A DNA stretch of 5,049 nucleotides from Oscillospiraceae bacterium (GTDB lineage Bacteria; Bacillota; Clostridia; Oscillospirales; Ruminococcaceae): NCBI GenBank assembly GCA_019420135.1, contig JAHZHS010000148.1, positions 1 through 5,049 of the forward strand, in the 5' to 3' direction. The first letter of the stretch is position 1. Each line of letters opens with the position of its first letter. Shown in pieces: positions 1 to 5,049 of the stretch. Both the position numbers and the translations under genes were made by a program. The notes beneath the pieces are model-generated. The model saw nothing but the letters and a program-made list of their open reading frames with translations. It did no database searches and had not been told where the DNA came from.

Positions 1-275
1 TGCAGGGAGGGCCGTACCCCTACTATCTCAAGGTGCGCATTGCCAGTGACCGTGGGCATCTGGACAATCGTGCCTGCGCAGCGGAACTGCTGGAACTCAT
101 CCAGGACGGCTGCAAGAAGTTTGCTCTTTGCCATCTGAGCCAGACCAACAATACGCCGGAACTGGCCCTGACCACCATTTACAATGTCCTGCTGGCCGCA
201 GGCATCCAGCCGGGCCGGGACGTGCTGATTCAGGCGCAGAGCCGAAACGAGATCAGCCCCTACATAGAATTTTAA
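1..275 (+). CDS. MBL-fold metallo-hydrolase, WalJ/YycJ-like (3' end only)
   Basis: This is the last 90 residues of a protein whose start lies before the window. The frame is open from base 3, so the GTG at 33 is just an internal valine codon. Seen: a GPYPYYLK stretch leading into RIASDRGHLDN, then CHLSQTNNTPELA about 50 residues from the end, and a TAA stop at 273-275. These match the C-terminal third of the YycJ/WalJ family of metallo-beta-lactamase-fold hydrolases, where GHLSN and (A)HLS..NN.P..A are typical; the His of CHLS is probably a metal ligand. The HxHxDH metal motif that defines the fold would be upstream, so it cannot be checked. In other Firmicutes the family is linked to the WalRK wall-homeostasis locus and to DNA-repair-type nuclease activity. 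The rlmH gene starts 9 nt downstream, a pairing that supports the assignment. Fairly sure of the family, unsure of the exact role. Confidence 0.85.
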   Translation, partial: QGGPYPYYLKVRIASDRGHLDNRACAAELLELIQDGCKKFALCHLSQTNNTPELALTTIYNVLLAAGIQPGRDVLIQAQSRNEISPYIEF

Positions 276-278
276 GGT
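273..278 (+). promoter_or_regulatory. Ribosome binding site of rlmH
   Basis: TAAGGT overlaps the TAA stop of the preceding hydrolase gene and lies 6 nt before the rlmH ATG at 285. It is a weaker Shine-Dalgarno than those of the next two genes. Its position over the upstream stop fits translational coupling, which is inferred. Confidence 0.5.
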
Positions 279-284
279 ACTGCC

Positions 285-770
285 ATGCAAAACATTGACC
301 TGATCTGTATTGGAAAACTCAGCACCTCTTTTTATGCCGCAGGAGTGGCAGAATACCAGAAACGGCTGTCGGCGTTCTGCAATTTCCGCATCATTGAGCT
401 GCCTGAAGCGACTGTGGATGAGCGTCATGCCGGCGATGTCCAGATTGCCCGTGCGCTGGACAAGGAGGCCAAGGCCATCCTCGGCTCCCTGCGCAAGGGG
501 GAATATCTGGCGGCGCTGTGTATTGAAGGAAAGCAGATTTCCAGCGAGGATCTGGCCGGGCTGATCGCCGACCGGGCCATGAGCGGTTCGGGCGATATGG
601 CTTTTGTCATCGGTTCCTCCCATGGGCTGGCGGACAGCGTCAAGCGCGCTGCACAGGCCAGAATCTCCATGGGGCGCATCACCATGCCCCACCAGATGGC
701 GCGTCTGGTTCTGACAGAACAGCTTTACCGGGCCTTTTCCATCAACGCCGGCATGAAGTACCACAAGTAA
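285..770 (+). CDS. rlmH: 23S rRNA (pseudouridine-1915-N3)-methyltransferase RlmH
   Basis: RlmH is a small SPOUT-class enzyme that uses S-adenosylmethionine to methylate N3 of pseudouridine 1915 in helix 69 of 23S rRNA, acting on assembled 70S ribosomes as a homodimer. The product is 161 residues, close to the usual 155-160. Seen: the N-terminal strand IDLICIGKL (residues 4-12), the AdoMet-binding loop FVIGSSHGL (107-115), and the conserved C-terminal stretch MPHQMARLVLTEQLYRAF (134-151) ending in the family-typical YHK. The loop has GSS where many homologues have GGS. The start at 285 gives the correct N-terminus and lies 9 nt after the upstream stop. It sits in a compact co-directional block with a WalJ-like hydrolase, as in several Firmicutes. 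No sign of damage. In staphylococci the 3' end of this gene is the SCC integration site; here it is uninterrupted. Confidence 0.96.
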   Translation: MQNIDLICIGKLSTSFYAAGVAEYQKRLSAFCNFRIIELPEATVDERHAGDVQIARALDKEAKAILGSLRKGEYLAALCIEGKQISSEDLAGLIADRAMSGSGDMAFVIGSSHGLADSVKRAAQARISMGRITMPHQMARLVLTEQLYRAFSINAGMKYHK

Positions 771-790
771 CAGGCCCGTTATCCAACCGA

Positions 791-797
791 GGGAGGA
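791..797 (+). promoter_or_regulatory. Ribosome binding site of the GH3 lipoprotein gene
   Basis: GGGAGGA, 6 nt before the ATG at 804. This strong Shine-Dalgarno fixes the start, which also gives an N-terminus with the proper layout of a lipoprotein signal peptide. Confidence 0.75.
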
Positions 798-803
798 ACG
801 ACC

Positions 804-2033
804 ATGCGCCGCAGTCTGCTGTACCGGATGCTTGCCCTGGGCAGTTGCCTTCTGCTCAGTGGCTGTGCCTTCCGGACGGCTGCGCCTGCGGTACAGGAGG
901 CAGAGCACCCGGAGAGCAGCCTTGCTGCAGAGCAGCCCGTTACTGCCCAGACCGGAGATGCCCCGGATGTGTCTGAGCTTCTGGCCGATATGACCCTGCG
1001 GGAAAAGGTGGGGCAGCTGTTTTGCGTTCGTCCCGATGCCTTGGAGCCCGGCTTGACACGGCAGCAGATCAACGATGCCGATGCCGTGGGAGTGACGGAA
1101 CTTTCCGATGCCATGGAAGATACCTTGGTGCGATATCCGGTGGGCGGGGTGGTGTTGTTCGGCAAAAACCTCATTGATCCCCAACAGCTTTCAGAATTTA
1201 CCACCGAATTGCATGGGGCGGGAAAGATCCCTCTGCTCATCGCGGTGGATGAGGAGGGCGGCATGGTCGCCCGCCTGGCCAATCACTCCGGCTTTGATGG
1301 CCTGCCGGATTATCCCGGCGCTGCACAGGTGGCAGAGGGCGGTACCCATGCCGTGTATGAGATGAGTGTTTCCATCGGCGGCTACCTGGAGGCATACGGC
1401 ATTGATCTGGACTTTGCCCCGGTTGCAGATGTGAATACCAATCCGGAAAATCCTGTTATCGGAAACCGCGCCTTTTCCGGGGATCCGCAACAGGCGGCCG
1501 ACCTGGTCAGCGCAGCGGTGGAAGGGTTTCACGACGGGGGTGTGCTGTGCTGCCTCAAGCACTATCCCGGTCATGGAGATACGGCCGAGGACAGCCACAA
1601 GGAGCTGGCCGTAACCCAAAAGGATTGGCAGCAGCTTTTGGATTGTGAGATGGTACCGTTCCAGGCAGGCATTGCTGCCGGGGCGGATCTTGTCATGGTG
1701 GGGCATATCTCAGCGCCCGGGGTGACGGGGGAAGATACGCCCGCCTCCCTTTCTCCCCGACTTCTGGAAAGCCTGCGGCGTGAGCTGGCTTTTGAAGGTG
1801 TGATTGTGACCGACTCGCTGGCCATGGAAGGCATCACCAGGCGCTATACGCCGGCGCAGGCGGCGGTGCTGGCTGTGCAGGCGGGGGCGGATATGCTGCT
1901 CATGCCGGATGGTCTTGCCGAAGCTTTTGATGCGGTGGTCGCGGCGGTGGAGGAGGGGAGCATTCCCGAATCCCGCGTGAATGAGAGTGTGGCGCGGATT
2001 CTGGCACTCAAGCAGAAAAGCGGACTGATCTGA
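804..2033 (+). CDS. Lipoprotein glycoside hydrolase family 3, NagZ-like beta-N-acetylhexosaminidase
   Basis: A 409-residue surface lipoprotein predicted to remove terminal beta-linked N-acetylglucosamine, most likely from peptidoglycan fragments. Residues 1-20 form a type II signal peptide (MRR, then a hydrophobic core) ending in lipobox LSGC, with Cys21 the expected lipidated residue. A poorly ordered Ala/Glu/Pro-rich linker runs to about 54. The rest is a single GH3 TIM-barrel: AVDEEGG at 147-153, the signature KHYPGHGDT at 252-260 followed by DSH at 263-265, and VTDS at 335-338. By family knowledge, D263/H265 are the Asp-His general acid/base dyad of NagZ-type enzymes and D337 is the nucleophile. 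There is no second (C-terminal) GH3 domain, which also favours NagZ over beta-glucosidases. It lies 33 nt after rlmH and 13 nt before a glycosyltransferase, probably one transcript. Being exported fits wall turnover outside the membrane, as for the Bacillus enzyme; the exact substrate is inferred. Confidence 0.92.
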   Translation: MRRSLLYRMLALGSCLLLSGCAFRTAAPAVQEAEHPESSLAAEQPVTAQTGDAPDVSELLADMTLREKVGQLFCVRPDALEPGLTRQQINDADAVGVTELSDAMEDTLVRYPVGGVVLFGKNLIDPQQLSEFTTELHGAGKIPLLIAVDEEGGMVARLANHSGFDGLPDYPGAAQVAEGGTHAVYEMSVSIGGYLEAYGIDLDFAPVADVNTNPENPVIGNRAFSGDPQQAADLVSAAVEGFHDGGVLCCLKHYPGHGDTAEDSHKELAVTQKDWQQLLDCEMVPFQAGIAAGADLVMVGHISAPGVTGEDTPASLSPRLLESLRRELAFEGVIVTDSLAMEGITRRYTPAQAAVLAVQAGADMLLMPDGLAEAFDAVVAAVEEGSIPESRVNESVARILALKQKSGLI

Positions 2034-2034
2034 C

Positions 2035-2040
2035 GGAGGA
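2035..2040 (+). promoter_or_regulatory. Ribosome binding site of the glycosyltransferase gene
   Basis: GGAGGA, 6 nt before the ATG at 2047 and 1 nt after the stop codon of the GH3 gene. The spacing is ideal and supports both this start and co-translation with the upstream gene. Confidence 0.75.
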
Positions 2041-2046
2041 AACGAT

Positions 2047-3102
2047 ATGTATACAGTGGACGGAGCATTTTTTGCCCAGAGGGTATCCGGCATCCAGCGG
2101 TATTCCATCGAAATTCTGGCAGAGCTGGACCGGATTCTTTCTCCGGGGGAACTGGAAATCGCGGTGCCTCAAAATGTCCAAACACCAAAATACCGGAATA
2201 TCCGGGTGGTGCCCTGCGGCAGCCACAGAGGTATGCTGTGGGAGCAGACTGATTACCCCCGTTATCTTCGAAAAAATGGGCGTAAGGGGCTTTGCACCTG
2301 CAATGTCATGCCCTTGTTCGGCTTTTCCGGTATGGTGGTGGTGCACGATGTCTGCTATCGTGCCCGTCCCGACTTTTATACCGATGTCCGCAGCCGCCTG
2401 AGCGCAGCCTGGCACCGGTTGCAGTACCGGGTGATCGCCAAAAAGGCGGAACACATTATCACGGTATCCCAATTCTCCCGCAGCGAGCTGCAGCGGTACT
2501 ACGGTGTGAACCCGGACCGGGTGACTGTCATCCCCAACGCCTGGCAGCATATGCAGCGTACTGAGCCTGACCCAGCAGTCTTTGAAAAATGGCCGGCACT
2601 TCATCCGGGCGAATACTATTTCTCCATGTCCAATCTGCTGAAAAATAAAAATTTCCCGTGGGTATTGCGCGCGGCCAAGGCCAAGCCGGAGGCGGTCTTT
2701 GCCATTGCGGGCGGCGGCAATCTGGCAAAGGCGGCAGGGGAGATGGGGCTGGAAAACCTGCCCAACGTGCGCTACCTGGGCTATGTGTCGGACGGCGAGG
2801 CCAAAACCCTTATGGCGAACTGTAAGGCGTTTCTTTTCCCCACACTGTATGAGGGGTTCGGTATTCCGCCGCTGGAGGCCATTGCCTGCGGCGCTCCCCG
2901 GGTCATGGTCAGCGACACCCCCTGCATGCAGGAGATCTATGGGAGCCATGCTGACTATATCGATCTGCAAACCAACTCCGGCAATGTGGATGATGTCATC
3001 CCCGGACACAATGCGGCCGGTGTGCTGGCGCGCTATTCCTGGGCGGACAGCGCCCGGCTGCTGGCAAAACTCCTGCGGGAACAAACGGATGCCAGCATCT
3101 GA
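2047..3102 (+). CDS. Glycosyltransferase family 4 (GT-B fold)
   Basis: A 351-residue cytoplasmic or membrane-associated transferase that moves a sugar from a nucleotide-sugar donor to an unknown acceptor, probably a surface glycan or glycolipid. Seen: an N-terminal half with SGIQRYSIEIL (14-24, the place of the SGIGRY acceptor-domain motif), VVVHDVCY (97-104), and ITVSQFSRSEL followed by DRVTVIPNA (138-165). The C-terminal Rossmann half starts at YFSMSNLLKNKN (191-202), continues with VRYLGYVSD (241-249), and carries LYEGFGIPPLEAIACG (267-282). That last stretch holds the retaining GT4 E-x7-E pair, E269 and E277, which binds donor sugar and phosphate. No signal peptide or clear membrane segment. 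It is the last gene of the plus-strand block, without the cluster of polysaccharide genes that usually surrounds such enzymes, so donor and acceptor cannot be named. The family is secure and the specificity is not known. Confidence 0.93.
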   Translation: MYTVDGAFFAQRVSGIQRYSIEILAELDRILSPGELEIAVPQNVQTPKYRNIRVVPCGSHRGMLWEQTDYPRYLRKNGRKGLCTCNVMPLFGFSGMVVVHDVCYRARPDFYTDVRSRLSAAWHRLQYRVIAKKAEHIITVSQFSRSELQRYYGVNPDRVTVIPNAWQHMQRTEPDPAVFEKWPALHPGEYYFSMSNLLKNKNFPWVLRAAKAKPEAVFAIAGGGNLAKAAGEMGLENLPNVRYLGYVSDGEAKTLMANCKAFLFPTLYEGFGIPPLEAIACGAPRVMVSDTPCMQEIYGSHADYIDLQTNSGNVDDVIPGHNAAGVLARYSWADSARLLAKLLREQTDASI

Positions 3103-3126
3103 CACATGTCGTGATCCTTGTATAAT
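3099..3126 (+). promoter_or_regulatory. Possible promoter just ahead of the terminator
   Basis: CTGACA (3099-3104, 5 of 6 bases of the -35 consensus) and TATAAT (3121-3126) are separated by 16 nt, overlapping the stop codon of the glycosyltransferase gene. The predicted start near 3133 is only about 5 nt before the terminator stem. It would make either a very short stem-loop RNA or, with read-through, a transcript antisense to asnA. It may be chance resemblance; there is no downstream plus-strand gene in the window for it to serve. Confidence 0.3.
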
Positions 3127-3131
3127 AACCG

Positions 3132-3177
3132 AAAACAAAAAGGCTGTACCCATTGCAATGGGCACAGCCTTTTCTTT
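3132..3177. terminator. Bidirectional intrinsic terminator between convergent genes
   Basis: An inverted repeat pairs 3138-3153 with 3158-3173 around a TGCA loop, about 16 bp. The only mismatch is A3148/C3163. It is flanked by T-runs on both strands: TTTTCTTT at 3170-3177 on plus, and the complement of the A-rich 3132-3141 on minus. On the minus strand the odd pair becomes a G-U wobble, so the hairpin is continuous for transcripts coming from asnA and slightly interrupted for transcripts coming from the glycosyltransferase gene. It starts 35 nt after the glycosyltransferase stop and about 65 nt past the asnA stop, serving both. Confidence 0.9.
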
Positions 3178-3238
3178 GCTTCGATTTTATGGGAAGGAAT
3201 CGGCAGGACCTTCAGAACCGACAGAAGAAAAACAGCCT

Positions 3239-4249
3239 TTACAGCAGCGCAATGCCCGCTTCCTTGCAGGCAGCGATGGTATCAGCATCCCACAGACTTA
3301 CCTGCACCTCGCCCACGTGAGCCTTGCCCAACAGCAGCATGCACAGACGGCTCTGACCGATGCCACCGCCCATGGTCAGGGGAAGCTCCCCGGCCAACAG
3401 CATTTTGTGGAAGGGCAGTTCGGCACGCTCAGGACAACCGGCATCCGCCAGCTGACGGCGCAGGCTCTCGGCATCGACGCGGATGCCCATGCTGGAAAGC
3501 TCCAGTGCGCAGCCCAGAGTCTTGTGCCAGAACAGGATATCGCAGTTCAGCGCCCAGTCATCGTAGTCGGGGGCGCGACCGTCGTGAGGCTTGCCGCTGC
3601 GCAGCTTGCCGCCAATCTGCAGGATGCAGGCGGTCTTGTGCTCACGGACAAAGGTGTTTTCCCGCTCTTTTGGGGTCAGGTTGGGATAAAGATCTTCCAG
3701 CTCCTGGGAGGTGATAAAGGTCACATCACGGCTCAGGGCAATCTTTTTCAGGGCAGGAAATTTCCAGCGCAGCTCATCGGCCGTTCCGCAGACTGCATCG
3801 ACGATGTCATGCACCGTATCCTCCAGAAAATCCAGCGTCCGCTGACGCTCGGTGATGACTTTCTCCCAGTCCCACTGGTCCACGTAGATGCTGTGGAGGT
3901 TGTCCAATTCCTCATCCCGGCGGATGGCGTTCATATCGGTGACAAGCCCCTGCCCGGCGCGGAAGCCATACTTGCCCAGGGCATAGCGCTTCCACTTGGC
4001 AAGGCTGTGCACCACCTCGGCATTCTCGTTGAGGCAGGGAACATCAAAGGCAACAGGACGCTCAACGCCGTTCAGATCATCGTTGAGGCCGCTGCCATGG
4101 GCGACGAACAAAGGGGCGGTGACCCGTTTCAGGTGCAGCGCCGCACAGAGCTTTTCCTGAAAGATGGTCTTGATGAGGCCGATGGCTTTCTGGGTGTCAT
4201 ACAGGCCCAGGGTACTCTTGTAATTCTTGGGAATGACGACGTTGGACAT
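3239..4249 (-). CDS. asnA: Aspartate--ammonia ligase (asparagine synthetase A)
   Basis: Makes L-asparagine from L-aspartate, ammonia and ATP through an aspartyl-AMP intermediate, as a cytoplasmic homodimer related to class II aminoacyl-tRNA synthetases. The product is 336 residues (E. coli AsnA 330). Seen: IPKNYKST near the start (6-13), GLNDDLNGVERPV (54-66), EVVHSLAKWKR (78-88), LHSIYVDQWDWE (118-129), RAPDYDDW (225-232), ELSSMGIRVDA (250-260), and the ATP-site motif GGGIGQSRLCMLLL (294-307). D57, R110 and Q125 align with the E. coli catalytic residues D46, R100 and Q116. The ATG at 4249 is chosen because AGAGAGG lies 9 nt upstream and the protein then begins like its homologues. The in-frame ATG at 4258 directly abuts that ribosome site, and a GTG/TTG-type start further up would fall into the promoter. 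It has its own promoter downstream of the ABC gene. Confidence 0.96.
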   Translation of the reverse strand: MSNVVIPKNYKSTLGLYDTQKAIGLIKTIFQEKLCAALHLKRVTAPLFVAHGSGLNDDLNGVERPVAFDVPCLNENAEVVHSLAKWKRYALGKYGFRAGQGLVTDMNAIRRDEELDNLHSIYVDQWDWEKVITERQRTLDFLEDTVHDIVDAVCGTADELRWKFPALKKIALSRDVTFITSQELEDLYPNLTPKERENTFVREHKTACILQIGGKLRSGKPHDGRAPDYDDWALNCDILFWHKTLGCALELSSMGIRVDAESLRRQLADAGCPERAELPFHKMLLAGELPLTMGGGIGQSRLCMLLLGKAHVGEVQVSLWDADTIAACKEAGIALL

Positions 4250-4258
4250 GACTTCCAT

Positions 4259-4265
4259 CCTCTCT
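4259..4265 (-). promoter_or_regulatory. Ribosome binding site deciding the asnA start
   Basis: AGAGAGG on the minus strand, 9 nt before the ATG at 4249 and 0 nt before the in-frame ATG at 4258. Only the former is a workable distance, so asnA starts at MSNVV rather than MEVMSNVV. Confidence 0.65.
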
Positions 4266-4269
4266 GCTG

Positions 4270-4296
4270 CGGCGCTTCGGCAGACTGCCGAGGCCG
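4270..4296 (-). other. Small hairpin in the asnA leader
   Basis: In the predicted 55-nt 5' untranslated region, 4277-4282 pairs perfectly with 4286-4291 (TCGGCA/TGCCGA, 3-nt loop). An outer helix of 4 bp joins 4270-4273 to 4293-4296 across a small asymmetric internal loop. The structure ends about 4 nt before the asnA Shine-Dalgarno and leaves it exposed. There is no T-run after it, so it is not a terminator. It may stabilise the 5' end of the message; no known riboswitch or T-box features are present. Confidence 0.4.
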
Positions 4297-4309
4297 GGAA
4301 ATATCTTCC

Positions 4310-4338
4310 ATTATAACGGTTGTACACTGCTGCGTCAA
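4310..4338 (-). promoter_or_regulatory. Sigma-A promoter of asnA
   Basis: On the minus strand, TTGACG (4333-4338) and a perfect TATAAT (4310-4315) are 17 nt apart, the optimal spacing. The predicted transcription start is the A at about 4304, giving a leader of about 55 nt. The promoter lies wholly in the 107-nt gap between the ABC transporter stop and asnA, so asnA need not depend on read-through. No obvious terminator separates the ABC gene from it, so some read-through is possible. Confidence 0.85.
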
Positions 4339-4356
4339 ACTGTATGCGTCAGGCGG

Positions 4357-5049
4357 TCAGCTTTTGGCAAACTGGCTCTGGTACAGCTGAGCGTAAAATC
4401 CGCCCTTTGCCAGAAGCTCTTCGTGGGTACCCCGCTCGATGATGTTGCCTGCCTTCATGACCAGAATGCAGTCGGCGTTCTTGATGGTGGACAGGCGATG
4501 AGCCACGATAAAACTGGTGCGGCCCTTCATGAGTTCCTCAAAGGCACTCTGGACCAGAATCTCAGTGCGGGTATCGATGGAAGAGGTTGCCTCATCCAGA
4601 ATCAGGATGGGCGGGCGGCGCAGCATGACACGGGCAATGCAGAGCAGCTGTTTCTGCCCCTGGCTGATGTTGCCGCCGTCCTCGGTAATGACGGTGTCGT
4701 AGCCGTTGGGCATCCGGCAGATGAAACTGTGAGCGCGGGCCTGCTTGGCGGCAGCAATGATCTCCTCACGGGTGGCGTCGGGCTTGCCATAGGCAATGTT
4801 TTCAGCGATGGTTCCGGCCTTGAGCCAGGTCTCTTGCAATACCATGCCGAAGTTTGCCCGCAGGGAATCCCGCGTTACCTGGTCGATAGGTTCGCCGTCC
4901 ACGCGCAGGGAGCCGCCGTTGATCTCATAAAAGCGCATGAGCAGATTGACCAGGGTGGTCTTGCCGCAGCCGGTGGGACCGACCAGGGCAATGCGCTGCC
5001 CCGGTTCTGCTTTCAGACACATGTCCTCGATCAAGGGAGCATCCGGAAC
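4357..5049 (-). CDS. ABC exporter half-transporter, ATP-binding domain (5' part outside window)
   Basis: The C-terminal 230 residues of an ABC protein; the frame stays open to the window edge. Numbering from the first visible residue: Walker A GPTGCGKT (24-31), Q-loop Gln72 in VLQETWL, signature NISQGQKQLL (127-136), Walker B ILILDEATSSID (148-159) with catalytic Glu153 and the D-loop, and switch His184 in VAHRLST. The sequence resembles the exporter type with a fused N-terminal membrane domain (MsbA/LmrA/YknU-like), including the APLIEDMCLKAEPGQ lead-in normally preceded by six membrane helices. The TTG at 5034 is an internal leucine codon, not the start. The signature has ISQGQ rather than LSGGQ, a variant met in one half of clostridial heterodimeric exporters. 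The partner gene would be expected just upstream, outside the window. All catalytic residues are intact, so it should hydrolyse ATP. The substrate is unknown; drugs, lipids or peptides are possible. Confidence 0.93.
   Translation of the reverse strand, partial: VPDAPLIEDMCLKAEPGQRIALVGPTGCGKTTLVNLLMRFYEINGGSLRVDGEPIDQVTRDSLRANFGMVLQETWLKAGTIAENIAYGKPDATREEIIAAAKQARAHSFICRMPNGYDTVITEDGGNISQGQKQLLCIARVMLRRPPILILDEATSSIDTRTEILVQSAFEELMKGRTSFIVAHRLSTIKNADCILVMKAGNIIERGTHEELLAKGGFYAQLYQSQFAKS

Noticed and set aside
33..275. A complete small gene starting at the GTG at 33
   Set aside because: The frame is open to the window start and the residues before 33 (GGPYPYYLK) belong to the same conserved hydrolase family, so this is a truncated larger gene.
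750..770. SCC-type integration site at the 3' end of rlmH
   Set aside because: The coding similarity (YHK end) is due to protein conservation. No direct repeat, recombinase gene or inserted element follows; the next gene begins 33 nt later.
779..1706. Minus-strand open frames opposite the GH3 lipoprotein gene
   Set aside because: Low-complexity, motif-free translations with no ribosome sites; shadows of the real coding strand.
2008..3165. A 385-codon minus-strand open frame antisense to the glycosyltransferase gene
   Set aside because: No recognisable motifs or start signals; the opposite strand encodes an intact GT4 enzyme with good ribosome site and start.
4250..4327. A longer asnA with 26 extra N-terminal residues
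   Set aside because: The added stretch runs back through the leader and past the -10 box, so it would not be transcribed from the promoter. The Shine-Dalgarno fits only the ATG at 4249.
4250..4356. T-box or other riboswitch before asnA
   Set aside because: The predicted leader is only about 55 nt, lacks the conserved T-box sequence and has no terminator/antiterminator pair.
2699..4390. A 563-codon plus-strand open frame across the glycosyltransferase 3' end and all of asnA
   Set aside because: It reads the glycosyltransferase gene out of frame and asnA antisense. It has no ribosome site, and the two true genes have full family motifs. It is a by-product of GC-rich codon use.

Overview
The window reads as ordinary chromosomal housekeeping and cell-envelope DNA from a GC-rich (roughly mid-50s % by eye) Firmicute. 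The pairing of a YycJ/WalJ-type metallo-hydrolase with rlmH, purine-rich Shine-Dalgarno sites, a near-consensus sigma-A promoter, a lipoprotein GH3 hexosaminidase and the AsnA-type asparagine synthetase together suggest an anaerobic gut clostridium, perhaps of the Faecalibacterium/Subdoligranulum/Gemmiger group. The genus is inference; no 16S or other marker is present.

Left half, plus strand (1-3102): four tightly packed co-directional genes. They are the 3' end of a WalJ/YycJ-like MBL-fold hydrolase, rlmH (23S rRNA pseudouridine-1915 methyltransferase), a lipoprotein glycoside hydrolase family 3 beta-N-acetylhexosaminidase (NagZ-like), and a GT-B family 4 glycosyltransferase. Gaps are 9, 33 and 13 nt, with a Shine-Dalgarno site before each start and no internal terminator, so they look like one transcription unit whose promoter lies upstream of the window.

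Middle (3103-3238): a convergent intergenic region of 136 bp. It holds a strong hairpin with T-runs on both sides that can terminate transcription from either direction. A promoter-like CTGACA-16-TATAAT sits on the plus strand just before the hairpin.

Right half, minus strand (3239-5049): asnA (ammonia-dependent asparagine synthetase) follows an ABC exporter half-transporter, of which only the nucleotide-binding domain is in the window. A 107-nt gap between the two contains TTGACG-17-TATAAT, so asnA can be transcribed independently of the ABC gene.

Functionally the left block mixes ribosome modification with wall-linked functions (WalJ-like hydrolase, surface hexosaminidase, sugar transfer). 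The right block is amino-acid synthesis next to an exporter. All genes appear intact apart from the two cut by the window edges. I see no mobile element, CRISPR array, tRNA or rRNA, and nothing that supports a new defence or other undescribed system. The most noteworthy items are the small regulatory features around the convergent terminator and the asnA promoter and leader.
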